Positions 1-7,896 of a stretch of 64,000 nt of DNA are shown here, piece after piece. Source of the stretch: Mesonia sp. (GTDB lineage Bacteria > Bacteroidota > Bacteroidia > Flavobacteriales > Flavobacteriaceae). Position 1 is the first letter of the stretch, and each line of letters begins with the position of its first letter. The stretch is taken from positions 62,001 to 126,000 of the forward strand of contig DTTX01000057.1 of the NCBI GenBank assembly GCA_012964435.1. The letters are read 5' to 3'. A program made the position numbers and the translations under genes. The notes under the pieces are model-generated. The model searched no databases. It was not told the origin of the DNA and was given only the letters and a program-made list of their open reading frames with translations.

Positions 1-100
1 CCTGCTCTTCTGTCTCGGCGCTGCAAGGTCCCGCAATCACTAACGGATGATCTAAATTAAATTTATCTAACCAAGTTCTTAATTCTTTTTTATTTTCCAT
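1..100 (-). CDS. DAHP synthase (probably fused to chorismate mutase), N-terminal fragment
   Basis: Only the first 33 codons are in the window; the gene runs off the left edge. The translated N-terminus carries the motif PLVIAGPCSAETEEQ, typical of the 3-deoxy-7-phosphoheptulonate synthase family that condenses PEP and erythrose-4-phosphate at the entry to the shikimate pathway. In Bacteroidota this enzyme is commonly fused to a type II chorismate mutase. That fits this locus, because neither the PheA nor the TyrA upstream carries a mutase domain; the fusion itself is inferred, since the C-terminus is not visible. It is the fourth gene of the aromatic operon, 155 nt after tyrA, with a dispersed repeat in the gap. 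Confidence 0.8.
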   Translation of the reverse strand, partial: MENKKELRTWLDKFNLDHPLVIAGPCSAETEEQ

Positions 101-137
101 AGGTGTTTGTTTTCTGTGTTTTGTAAAATTTATATTT

Positions 138-239
138 GGCGTTTCCCTATCGGGTCGGGCTATTCGCTATATCTTTTTTGTTGTCATGCTGAGATTGTCG
201 AAGCACAACAAAAAAGGATGCCGCTACTATCCCTAACGC
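138..239 (-). repeat. Dispersed palindromic repeat, type 1, copy A
   Basis: Read on the minus strand, this begins GCGTTAGGGAT and ends AGCCCGACCCGATAGGG plus AAACGCC. Similar ends and an internal AGCTCTTTT / AAAAAGCGA core recur at 19558, 27104 and 55929. In this copy the loop holds a second repeat type (183-206, TCATGCTGAG-TTGTCGAAGCA). It lies between tyrA and the DAHP synthase gene inside one operon, so it would be transcribed. Confidence 0.75.
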
Positions 240-255
240 AACATATTTTCTTTAG

Positions 256-1104
256 TTAATTTATTCCGTTTAAAACATTTTTAATATGGTTGGTATTGGC
301 CATTTCTTCGTATAATTTTTCAAAATCATCTTGCTCCATCAAGTTTTTAAATTCATTCAAATTCTGAATATATTCCGTTAACGTCTCCAACACATTTTCT
401 TTATTCTGTTTAAATATTGGTGACCACATTGCCGGTGAACTTTTTGCCAAACGTACCGTTGAGGCAAATCCGCTGCCTGCCAAGTCAAAAATATCTTTTT
501 CGTTTTTCTCTTTTTCTAACACGGTTTTCCCCAACATAAACGAACTAATGTGAGAAAGGTGAGAAACATACGCAATATGTTTATCGTGAGATTTCGGGTC
601 CATATACCGAATTCGCATTCCCAAGCGCTGAAAAATCTCAAAAGCAATTTCCTGCAACTTGAAAGCGGTTTTTTCAACTTCACAAACGATCATCGTTTTA
701 TTTCTGTATAAATTGGGTATCGCCGCTTCCGGACCCGAAAACTCGGTTCCCGCAATAGGATGCGCCGCTAAATAATTTCTTCGCTTCGGGTGATCTTTTA
801 CCGACTCACAAATTTTTTCTTTGGTAGAACCGGTATCGAGCACCAACGTATTTACACTCACGTGATCCAAAACTTGAGCAAGCACTTGTATACTCACATC
901 TACCGGAACCGATACGATCACCACCTCTGCATCCTGCAAATCTTTCAACTCGCCAATTGAGTCGATTAGCTGTAAATTTTTCGCTTTTTGGGCGTTATTT
1001 TCATTTTTATCGATGCCGATAACTTCAACTTTTTCAAAAGCAGCTTTTATATCTAATGCCATCGAACCGCCAATTAAACCTATTCCTACTACTGCTATTT
1101 TCAT
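256..1104 (-). CDS. tyrA: Prephenate dehydrogenase TyrA
   Basis: 282 aa. It oxidatively decarboxylates prephenate to 4-hydroxyphenylpyruvate, the tyrosine branch. The N-terminal Rossmann motif GIGLIGGSMALD binds NAD(P), and the segment HPIAGTEFSGPEAA around residues 115-130 is the conserved prephenate-site region of the family. The length matches a monofunctional dehydrogenase: there is no fused chorismate mutase and no C-terminal ACT domain. Its ATG overlaps the stop of the upstream aminotransferase by 4 nt, indicating translational coupling within the pheA-aminotransferase-tyrA-DAHP synthase operon. Confidence 0.93.
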   Translation of the reverse strand: MKIAVVGIGLIGGSMALDIKAAFEKVEVIGIDKNENNAQKAKNLQLIDSIGELKDLQDAEVVIVSVPVDVSIQVLAQVLDHVSVNTLVLDTGSTKEKICESVKDHPKRRNYLAAHPIAGTEFSGPEAAIPNLYRNKTMIVCEVEKTAFKLQEIAFEIFQRLGMRIRYMDPKSHDKHIAYVSHLSHISSFMLGKTVLEKEKNEKDIFDLAGSGFASTVRLAKSSPAMWSPIFKQNKENVLETLTEYIQNLNEFKNLMEQDDFEKLYEEMANTNHIKNVLNGIN

Positions 1105-2252
1105 GCTTCTACTCTTTTTATGGCTTTTTCGATCGTGGCTTCATCTACACAAAGGGAAAACCGAATGTAACCTTCGCCGGCGCTACCAAACACGGTTCCC
1201 GGTGCGGCAAACAAATGATGCTTTTGCAAAATATGTTCTGAAAATTCTTCTGAAGTTTTAAATGTATCAGGGATTTTTGCCCAAACGAACATCCCTACTA
1301 AATCACGATCTTCTAACTGGCAATCCAGTTTTTCTGCTAATTCGATAATTTTTGTTCTTCGGTTTTTATATAAAAAATCTAAGTTTTTAAACCAATCATC
1401 ATTTTCTTTCAATGCCAGCGCAGCGCCTAACTGAAGAGGCAAAAACATTCCGCTATCCATATTACTTTTTACCTTTAAAATATGCTGTAAGTTTTCTTGG
1501 CTTCCTAAAACCGCTCCCACTCGCCAACCGGCCATATTAAAAGTTTTACTCACCGAATTGAGTTCTAATCCTACTTCTTTAGCTCCGGGATATGCCAATA
1601 AACTCTCCGGATTGTCATTCAGAATAAAACTATACGGGTTATCATTGATCAACAAAATATTGTGCTTTTTGGCAAATGCGATTGCGTCATGAAAAAGATA
1701 CTGACTCGCTTTTACGCCCGTCGGCATATGCGGGTAATTGAGCCACATCATTTTCACTTTGCTTAAATCTTGCTTTTCTAACTCGTGAAAGTTTGGTTGC
1801 CATTCCTGTTCTTCTTTCAACTCATAAAAAATCGGCTTTGCGCCCACCAATTTAGTCACCGAAGTATACGTAGGATAACCCGGATTCGGAATAAGCACCT
1901 CATCGCCTTCATTTAAAAACGCCATCGAAATATGCATAATCCCTTCTTTGCTTCCTAGTAAGGGTAAAATCTCTGTTGCCGGATTTACTTCTACCTGAAA
2001 TTTTCGTTGATAGAAATCGGCAAAAGCTTCCCGCAACTCATCGGCACCGCGATAACTTTGATATTTGTGCGCGTTTTCTTGCTTGGCAGCCAATTGCATT
2101 TGCGCTACCGCATCGTAAGGTGGCGGCAAATCTGGACTACCAATTCCTAAATTGATCACGTCTATTCCGTTTTGCTGCATTTCTTTAATTTCTTGCAGCT
2201 TTCTACTGAAATAGTATTCCTTAATGAACGCTAACCTATTGGCGGGTTTCAT
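1101..2252 (-). CDS. Class I/II PLP aminotransferase (probable aromatic/prephenate aminotransferase)
   Basis: 383 aa fold-type I aminotransferase. Visible family marks are NLGIGSPDLPPP near residue 35, LNYPHMPTGV near 171-180 (the usual N-P-x-N-P-T-G region), and SVSKTFNMAGWR with the likely PLP lysine at residue 236. Its position between pheA and tyrA suggests it transaminates phenylpyruvate, hydroxyphenylpyruvate or prephenate, but sequence alone does not fix the substrate, and relatives include LL-diaminopimelate and aspartate aminotransferases. It overlaps pheA by 17 nt and tyrA by 4 nt, so the three genes are tightly coupled. Confidence 0.85.
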   Translation of the reverse strand: MKPANRLAFIKEYYFSRKLQEIKEMQQNGIDVINLGIGSPDLPPPYDAVAQMQLAAKQENAHKYQSYRGADELREAFADFYQRKFQVEVNPATEILPLLGSKEGIMHISMAFLNEGDEVLIPNPGYPTYTSVTKLVGAKPIFYELKEEQEWQPNFHELEKQDLSKVKMMWLNYPHMPTGVKASQYLFHDAIAFAKKHNILLINDNPYSFILNDNPESLLAYPGAKEVGLELNSVSKTFNMAGWRVGAVLGSQENLQHILKVKSNMDSGMFLPLQLGAALALKENDDWFKNLDFLYKNRRTKIIELAEKLDCQLEDRDLVGMFVWAKIPDTFKTSEEFSEHILQKHHLFAAPGTVFGSAGEGYIRFSLCVDEATIEKAIKRVEA

Positions 2253-3072
2253 GGTTTTTATTTTTATAGATTCCTAATATTTTATGCGCTTCAGAAACTT
2301 CTTCTAAAGCTTTCATTACTTCAACAAAAACAGGGAGTTCTTTAAAAGTTACATCAATAAAAAATGAATATTTCCAAGGTGTATCGACAATGGGTAACGA
2401 CTGTATTTTCGTCATATCTAAAGCGTAACGATCTAGAATTTGCAAGGCTTTTAATAAACTTCCTTGCTCGTGCTTCAGAATTAACTTTAATGAAGCTTTA
2501 TCGGCTTGTTCAACTTTTTCACCCTTTTTCGAAATGATTAAAAAACGAGTGGTGTTGGTTTGTTCTGAATGTATGCTTTCTGCTAATAAATTGAGCTTAA
2601 AAATTTCAGCAGCTGTTGTACTTGCGATCGCCGCTGTATTTTTTAATCCTTGTTCTGCAATTCTTTTGGCTGCTTCTGCCGTGTCATTATCTTCAATTAA
2701 TTTGATATGCGGGTATTGCTTAAAAAAGTTTTTGCATTGTAACAACGCGATGGGATGCGAATACACTTCAGTAATGCTTTCTAAAGTTTCACCAGGTAAC
2801 GCCATTAAATTCATTCTTACAGGAATGTAATGCTCGCCGACTATTTCTAATTCATATTCATCTACATAGGCATAATTGGGCAAAATAGAACCTGCGGTAG
2901 AATTTTCTATTGCCATCACCGCTTTGGTCACCGATTGCTTAGCAACTTGTTCTGCCAATTCTCTAAAACTGGAACACATCGAAACTTTAACTTGTTCTCC
3001 AAAATATTCTCTCGCCACCTGATGATGAAAAGAACCTTCTATGCCTTGAATTGCGATCACTTCGTTATTCAT
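2236..3072 (-). CDS. pheA: Prephenate dehydratase PheA
   Basis: 278 aa. It converts prephenate to phenylpyruvate for phenylalanine synthesis. The N-terminal dehydratase domain (about 1-180) shows IAIQGIEGSFHHQVA and MAIENSTAGSILPNY. A C-terminal ACT domain (about 190-270, with MTKIQSLPI) would give allosteric feedback by Phe. There is no chorismate mutase domain. It is the first structural gene of the aromatic operon; its ATG lies only 8 nt after the T-tract of the upstream terminator, so read-through of that terminator decides its expression. Confidence 0.93.
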   Translation of the reverse strand: MNNEVIAIQGIEGSFHHQVAREYFGEQVKVSMCSSFRELAEQVAKQSVTKAVMAIENSTAGSILPNYAYVDEYELEIVGEHYIPVRMNLMALPGETLESITEVYSHPIALLQCKNFFKQYPHIKLIEDNDTAEAAKRIAEQGLKNTAAIASTTAAEIFKLNLLAESIHSEQTNTTRFLIISKKGEKVEQADKASLKLILKHEQGSLLKALQILDRYALDMTKIQSLPIVDTPWKYSFFIDVTFKELPVFVEVMKALEEVSEAHKILGIYKNKNHETRQ

Positions 3073-3080
3073 TTTTTATC

Positions 3081-3115
3081 AAAAAAAATCCCGATAAAAA
3101 TTTATCGGGATTTTA
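3081..3115 (-). terminator. Attenuator terminator upstream of pheA
   Basis: On the minus strand a stem of about 10 bp (ATCCCGATAA paired with TTATCGGGAT) is followed directly by eight T residues, then pheA. It lies upstream of, not after, a gene, as expected of an attenuator. Its 5' arm contains TCCCGA (3110-3105), the exact complement of TCGGGA at 3158-3153 inside the preceding leader peptide ORF. Confidence 0.85.
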
Positions 3116-3141
3116 AGTATTACTTTATAATGTTGAAGTAT

Positions 3142-3219
3142 TTACATAGCGCTCCCGACTCTATTTCTAATAATGAAATAAAAGTAAAAATAAGCGTTCC
3201 AAGTAAATACGTTTTTCAT
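3142..3219 (-). CDS. Aromatic-rich attenuation leader peptide (pheL-like)
   Basis: A 25-codon ORF with ATG at 3219-3217 and TAA at 3144-3142. Codons 5-15 read F-T-W-N-A-Y-F-Y-F-Y-F, so eight of those eleven codons encode Phe, Tyr or Trp. It lies between a promoter-like sequence and an intrinsic terminator just before pheA. Codons 21-23 (GTC GGG AGC) contain TCGGGA, complementary to the 5' arm of that terminator. A ribosome stalled on the aromatic run would leave this segment free to form an antiterminator; a ribosome reaching the stop would cover it. The composition and position are seen in the sequence; the mechanism is inferred from classical trp/phe attenuation. Confidence 0.85.
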   Translation of the reverse strand: MKNVFTWNAYFYFYFIIRNRVGSAM

Positions 3220-3237
3220 CTTGTTTTAAATGTCTGA

Positions 3238-3267
3238 CTAAATTATAATTTAATTTTTACAAACAAA
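3238..3267 (-). promoter_or_regulatory. Candidate promoter of the aromatic operon
   Basis: On the minus strand TTTG (3267-3264) is followed after 18 nt by TAATTTAG (3245-3238), one mismatch from the flavobacterial TAnnTTTG box. A start near 3231 would give a short 5' UTR before the leader peptide ATG at 3219. Confidence 0.45.
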
Positions 3268-3304
3268 ATGTTTTTTAGGTTTTTATTTGAAATTGATGAT
3301 GAGC

Positions 3305-3330
3305 TTCCGGATCGAGTCCGGAATGACGCC
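3305..3330. repeat. Dispersed palindrome, type 2 (CCGGA version)
   Basis: Perfect inverted repeat TTCCGGA-TCGAG-TCCGGAA (3305-3323) followed by TGACGCC. The reverse complement reads GTCATTCCGGACTCGATCCGG, nearly the same as the element at 10001-10026. It lies between the divergent aromatic operon and gldA. Confidence 0.7.
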
Positions 3331-3370
3331 GGAATATTTTCATCTTTCTTATTTATTATCATATTTCGAA

Positions 3371-3394
3371 TGTCACGCTGAGCTTGTCGAAGTG
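3371..3394. repeat. Dispersed palindrome, type 2 (CTGAG version)
   Basis: TGTCACGCTGAGCTTGTCGA followed by AGTG. This matches the sequence at 183-206 (TCATGCTGAGATTGTCGAAG) and the half-palindrome at 59771. It is non-coding, 80 nt upstream of gldA. Confidence 0.65.
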
Positions 3395-3476
3395 TTTTAT
3401 CAATGAAAACAATTCAACTTTTAAACTGAAAAACAACTTTAGCATTAAGAATTATTTATTTTTGAGATTAAATTGA

Positions 3477-4385
3477 ATGACTATGGGTATTGAAGTAAAC
3501 GGCATTTCTAAATTTTATGGAGAGCAACAGGCGCTAAAAGAGATTTCTTTTGAAATTAATACCGGCGAGATTGTAGGTTTTTTAGGTCCGAATGGCGCCG
3601 GAAAATCGACGACCATGAAAATTTTAACCGGATATTTACCGGCTTCAGAAGGGATCGCTAAAGTTAACGGACTCGATATTACGACCGATAAACTTAAACT
3701 TCAGCAACAAATTGGGTATTTACCGGAACACAACCCATTATACTTAGAAATGTACGTGCGTGAATATTTAGCGTTCAATGCGAAAGTGTATAAAACCCCC
3801 AAAGAAGAAATTGAAAAAGTAATTGAATTAACCGGTTTAACTCCGGAAGCTAATAAAAAAATCGGCGAACTTTCTAAAGGTTATCGCCAGCGTGTAGGTT
3901 TAGCGAATGCCTTATTGCACAATCCCAGCGTACTTATTTTAGACGAACCAACGACGGGTTTAGACCCGAATCAATTAATAGAGATTCGAGAACTCATCAA
4001 AAAAATCGGGAAAGAAAAAACCATTTTCTTATCGACGCATATTATGCAAGAAGTAGAAGCAGTTTGCGATCGCGTGATCATTATTAATAACGGTAAAATT
4101 GTTGCCGATAAAAAAATGAAAGAACTTACCGAAGATAACGAGCAAGTGGTAGTTGTAGAGTTTGATTATCGTGTAGAAACTGTTGCTTTGCAGCGTTTAC
4201 CTCAAATTAAAAAGGTAAAAAACCCGGCTGGTTTTGTATATGAAATCACTTTTGAAACTTCTAAAGATATGCGTTCTGTCGTGTTTGATTTTGCCCACGA
4301 TAACGGTCTTAAAATTCTTCAACTTCACCAAAGGCATAAGAATTTAGAAGAATTGTTTAGAGATTTAACGAAGAAACAGGAATAA
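3477..4385 (+). CDS. gldA: Gliding motility ABC transporter ATPase GldA
   Basis: 302 aa ABC ATPase. Walker A GPNGAGKST lies at residues 37-45, followed by the Q-loop region YLPEHNPLYL, the signature LSKGYRQRVGLANALLHNP, Walker B VLILDEPTTGLDPNQL and the switch His in FLSTHIMQE. The whole protein, including the PEHNPLYLEMYVREYLAFNA segment and the C-terminal extension, closely resembles flavobacterial GldA, which works with membrane partners GldF and GldG; neither is in this window. An in-frame ATG two codons downstream is an alternative start. It is followed by a strong bidirectional terminator. Confidence 0.88.
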   Translation: MTMGIEVNGISKFYGEQQALKEISFEINTGEIVGFLGPNGAGKSTTMKILTGYLPASEGIAKVNGLDITTDKLKLQQQIGYLPEHNPLYLEMYVREYLAFNAKVYKTPKEEIEKVIELTGLTPEANKKIGELSKGYRQRVGLANALLHNPSVLILDEPTTGLDPNQLIEIRELIKKIGKEKTIFLSTHIMQEVEAVCDRVIIINNGKIVADKKMKELTEDNEQVVVVEFDYRVETVALQRLPQIKKVKNPAGFVYEITFETSKDMRSVVFDFAHDNGLKILQLHQRHKNLEELFRDLTKKQE

Positions 4386-4414
4386 AAAAAGTCCCGATAA
4401 ACTCGGGACTTTAA
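4382..4414. terminator. Bidirectional terminator between gldA and the T9SS surface protein
   Basis: Stem AAGTCCCGA (4389-4397) / TCGGGACTT (4403-4411) with a 5-nt loop, flanked by A-run on the left and T-rich sequence on the right. It can serve the convergent genes on both strands. Confidence 0.85.
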
Positions 4415-4416
4415 TT

Positions 4417-7071
4417 TTAATTTTTGATCAGCTGCTTACTAATCAATCCTTGACTGGTTTGAAGTTGCAGTAAATAAATACCTGAGCTTAAATCTTCAGT
4501 ATTAATTTTATCTAGATTTTCTGAAAAGTTCAATAACTTTTTTCCTTGAAGGTTGTATATATTTATTTCTTTCAATTCTAGAGTTGTGTTTTTCTGAATA
4601 TTTAAAACTCCAGTAGTAGGGTTAGGATAAATGCTTATTGTTCTACTCTTATCATATTCATTTACGCTTAGATCGTCAATAAATTGTGTAGAAACCATGT
4701 TGGTGATTATTGGGGAATTAAAATCGAAATAGATTTGCGCATCACCGGTCACAAAATCTCCCACAGCTACATTGCTTTTAGGCTTTATTTTATAAGCGAT
4801 AAAGCCGTGACTACCCGGTTCGTCTGAGGTTTCATCAGGAAGATTGATATCTTCAAAAATAAACTCTACGTGATTTCCATCGGTAATTTGAACTTGGTAA
4901 TCGTGACTTGCATTTACCGGTCTAATAGTGTTGTAATCTAAATTTGGATGTAACGTATCTAAAACACGAACATTTATAGCGCTAGCGGTTCCGGTATTTT
5001 GAAATCTTATTAAGTAATTTAAATATTGATCGGCATTATCGATATGAACTTCCTCTCCTTGTAAAACCTGTTTATCGTTAGGGTCGTAAGAATTAACTAC
5101 AGTTTGTTCGTATACAAATGTATTATCCTCTGGTGTGTAATCGTTCGTATTAGGAGTTACCGTGGCTGTAAATGCTAAAATATCTCCTCCGTTTACTGTT
5201 GGTGGTTGAAAGGTTTGCATCGTAAAGTCAAATACTTGCTGACCAAATGGAGGTAAATCGTTAACTTCAAAAGTTAACTCGTTGGTACTATTAGAACTTT
5301 CAGAAGGAGTTGCTACGACGAAACTTTGTTTCGTATCATCAAAAAACAGATTTATGTTAGCCGAAGAAACGGTCTGTGTCCCCATATTCTCAATAACTAA
5401 TTGATAGTCGGCTTCAAAACCTGGACGAGCTTCTGTTATTGGTAATAAAGTGATGTTTAGATCTTCTACGGTTTGTGTAGCGGTTAGGCAGAAATCTTGT
5501 TGAATTGTTTGATTAGCTTCTGTGAAAATAATTTCATTGGATTCTGGGGAAGCCTCTAAAAAATCTGGCAAATTAACTAAAGAAATTTCAATATTTTCGT
5601 CAATTAGATTCAAATTATAAAAACCACTAATTGAGAAAGTTTCAAAGCTATAATTATTAGTAGTTACATTAATTAACTGATTACTAAAATTCAAATCTGT
5701 ATCGTCACAACCATCCTGATTTATGTCAAACTTGATATAGCCATTAATATTATTGCATTCTTCTGAGAATGTATCACCATATATATTCCATCCCATCTCG
5801 TTTATTAAATATTGACGTATATTTTCATTACAATATTCTAAACCATAAGCATTTAAATTACCATTATGTACATTTGAAGTACTTAAATTTTGTAGTAATA
5901 AATTATAATTATTGATATCTAAATTAGTATTATTAATAAAGCCATATAAGTTTGACAAATTTATATCCCAATTAAATAGTGACTGATTAAAACTAATAGC
6001 CCCATTAAACATAAAACTAAAACCATTATTACCAGTGACTCCTACTACATTACTTACATTCCAGTTGTCTAAAGGCTGATTAAAACTTGTAGCTTGATAA
6101 AACATACTATACATATCTAATACATTACTAACATCCCAATTATTTAACGGCTGGTCGAAATCATAACACTTGTAAAACATTTCATCCATATTAGTTACAT
6201 TCGAGACATTCCAATTCTCTAAGGATTGATTAAAATTACTACACATTGAAAACATACCTCGCATATTTTCTACGTTAGAAACATCCCAATTTTGTAAGGG
6301 TTGATTAAATATATTACCGTTAAGACCTCCACTAAACATATACTTCATAGTTAGAACACTACTAACATTCCAATTACTTAAGGGTTGGTTAAAGCTATTA
6401 CAATTAGAAAACATACCCTCCATAGATTCGACATTACTTACATCCCAATTATTTAAGGGTTGATTAAAATTAAAGCAATTTGCAAATAGTCTCTCCATAT
6501 TAATAACACTTGATACATCCCAATTATTTAACGGCTGATTGAAAACTTCAGCGTTATAAAACATAGAAAACATATTAATAATATTAGAAACATCCCAACT
6601 ATTCATACTTTCATTTCCTATTAGATTTTCACATCCATAAAACATATTACTAGCGTTGGAAACTAAATTTAAGTCAGGAATATCTTGAGCTTCTATATTG
6701 AGATACTGACAGCCCTCAAAGGCCATTTCCATCGACAACCATTGTATATCTCCCCACTGATCTATAGTTTTAAATTTTGATCTATTATCCGAAGAACTTC
6801 CTACAAAATAAATTCTTGGAAATTCACCACTAATACTTACGGTATAACTACCTTCAGCATCATAAGTATGGCTAGCATCTCCTGTTTGATTATTTAGAAC
6901 CGTTCCATCACCAAAATCTATAGAATAATTATAACCGTCTCCCGTAGTAGGAATGGTTATATCTAAACCAGTATAATTTGTAACCTCCCAAGTCGTTATA
7001 AAAGGAGCGTCTTGCGCAAAAGAAATCAAGCTTATTAGCAAAAAGCTTATCACGAAGTAAAGTTTTTTCAT
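4417..7071 (-). CDS. T9SS-secreted BspA-like (DUF285 repeat) surface protein
   Basis: About 884 aa. I place the start at the internal ATG (MKKLYF) because a clean Sec signal peptide ending SFAQ follows; an ATG six codons upstream would put charged residues in front of it. After a PKD-like segment (DFGDGT, HTYDAEGSYTV) come eight to nine repeats of about 24 residues with the pattern NNWDVSNV-M-MF-FNQPL, the DUF285/BspA type. Then come DUF11/DUF7619-like beta domains (DPNDKQVLQGEE, YLIRFQNTGTASA) and a C-terminal T9SS type A sorting domain (ISIYPNPTTGVLNI ... KQLIKN). Known members are surface-exposed and may bind proteins or cells; the ligand here is unknown. Confidence 0.85.
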   Translation of the reverse strand: MKKLYFVISFLLISLISFAQDAPFITTWEVTNYTGLDITIPTTGDGYNYSIDFGDGTVLNNQTGDASHTYDAEGSYTVSISGEFPRIYFVGSSSDNRSKFKTIDQWGDIQWLSMEMAFEGCQYLNIEAQDIPDLNLVSNASNMFYGCENLIGNESMNSWDVSNIINMFSMFYNAEVFNQPLNNWDVSSVINMERLFANCFNFNQPLNNWDVSNVESMEGMFSNCNSFNQPLSNWNVSSVLTMKYMFSGGLNGNIFNQPLQNWDVSNVENMRGMFSMCSNFNQSLENWNVSNVTNMDEMFYKCYDFDQPLNNWDVSNVLDMYSMFYQATSFNQPLDNWNVSNVVGVTGNNGFSFMFNGAISFNQSLFNWDINLSNLYGFINNTNLDINNYNLLLQNLSTSNVHNGNLNAYGLEYCNENIRQYLINEMGWNIYGDTFSEECNNINGYIKFDINQDGCDDTDLNFSNQLINVTTNNYSFETFSISGFYNLNLIDENIEISLVNLPDFLEASPESNEIIFTEANQTIQQDFCLTATQTVEDLNITLLPITEARPGFEADYQLVIENMGTQTVSSANINLFFDDTKQSFVVATPSESSNSTNELTFEVNDLPPFGQQVFDFTMQTFQPPTVNGGDILAFTATVTPNTNDYTPEDNTFVYEQTVVNSYDPNDKQVLQGEEVHIDNADQYLNYLIRFQNTGTASAINVRVLDTLHPNLDYNTIRPVNASHDYQVQITDGNHVEFIFEDINLPDETSDEPGSHGFIAYKIKPKSNVAVGDFVTGDAQIYFDFNSPIITNMVSTQFIDDLSVNEYDKSRTISIYPNPTTGVLNIQKNTTLELKEINIYNLQGKKLLNFSENLDKINTEDLSSGIYLLQLQTSQGLISKQLIKN

Positions 7072-7146
7072 AAAAAATAGTTTGGGCACAAGATAACTAT
7101 TTTGAATAAATAAAATTGATTCTATTGAAAATCAATCAAAAAACTC

Positions 7147-7896
7147 CTACTCAAAAATCAATTTTCCGGTATATAATTCTTCTACCTCAACTTCGGCAGT
7201 ATGGTTTTTAGCGATAAGATCTCCGGTGCTGTAGAGTGTTCCTGTTAAGGATTGCTGGGGATTAACGATCATTTTATTTGAACCGCGATGGTAAACATTA
7301 ATATGTTGCGCGATTAACTGTTCTCCTTCAAAACGTCCATCGCCATTGTAAAAACCAATTTGCAGATTTTCAACTTGTCCCGATAAAAAATAGTCACTTA
7401 GATTATTGTTCACGATAGTAATTTGTTCAGCATTGAGTTGAAGTTGAAAATCGCCATTTGTATAATAATCACTATTCCCTTCAGCATCTTCAGAAACTAA
7501 AATTAAGTTGGAGTATGGCAATTCGTTGGTGCTTTCTACGGTAAACTGACTCCCATTTCTTAAATAACTCAATTGCGGAAGCGTTACATAAACTCGCGTC
7601 GCATCATATTCTCGAAAGAAATTACAAGTATTGTTATTTTTAAGATGAAGTCGATTTTCTCGGACTTCAAACGAAATATCGTTCACTAAATTTTCTCCGG
7701 TTTCTAAACGTATTTCTTGCGTTTCGCCGTAGGTAAGAAAAAGTTTAATTCCGCCATAAACGGTAATTTCTTCAAAGCTTTCGAGTTCAATTTCTTTAAT
7801 CACGCTTCTTCCTTCGACTTGAAGACAATCGTTCGCTTCTTCCGAATCGCAGGAAAAAAAGAAAATGATACTTATATAGAAAAAAAGTTTTTTCAT
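7147..7896 (-). CDS. GIN-domain (DUF2807) lipoprotein
   Basis: 249 aa. The N-terminus MKKLFFYISIIFFFSCDSEE is a lipoprotein signal with the lipobox cysteine near residue 16. The remainder is a beta-rich repeat typical of the 'auto-transporter adhesin head GIN' family (FEEITVYGGIKLFLTYGE, then VRENRLHLKNN and stacked short strands). No catalytic motif is seen and the function is unknown. Its ATG overlaps the end of the upstream PagL-like gene by 4 nt, so the two envelope genes are probably co-translated. Confidence 0.75.
   Translation of the reverse strand: MKKLFFYISIIFFFSCDSEEANDCLQVEGRSVIKEIELESFEEITVYGGIKLFLTYGETQEIRLETGENLVNDISFEVRENRLHLKNNNTCNFFREYDATRVYVTLPQLSYLRNGSQFTVESTNELPYSNLILVSEDAEGNSDYYTNGDFQLQLNAEQITIVNNNLSDYFLSGQVENLQIGFYNGDGRFEGEQLIAQHINVYHRGSNKMIVNPQQSLTGTLYSTGDLIAKNHTAEVEVEELYTGKLIFE

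Noticed and set aside
2935..3237. 100-codon plus-strand frame over the pheA 5' end
   Set aside because: It overlaps pheA, the terminator and the aromatic leader antisense, and shows no protein features.
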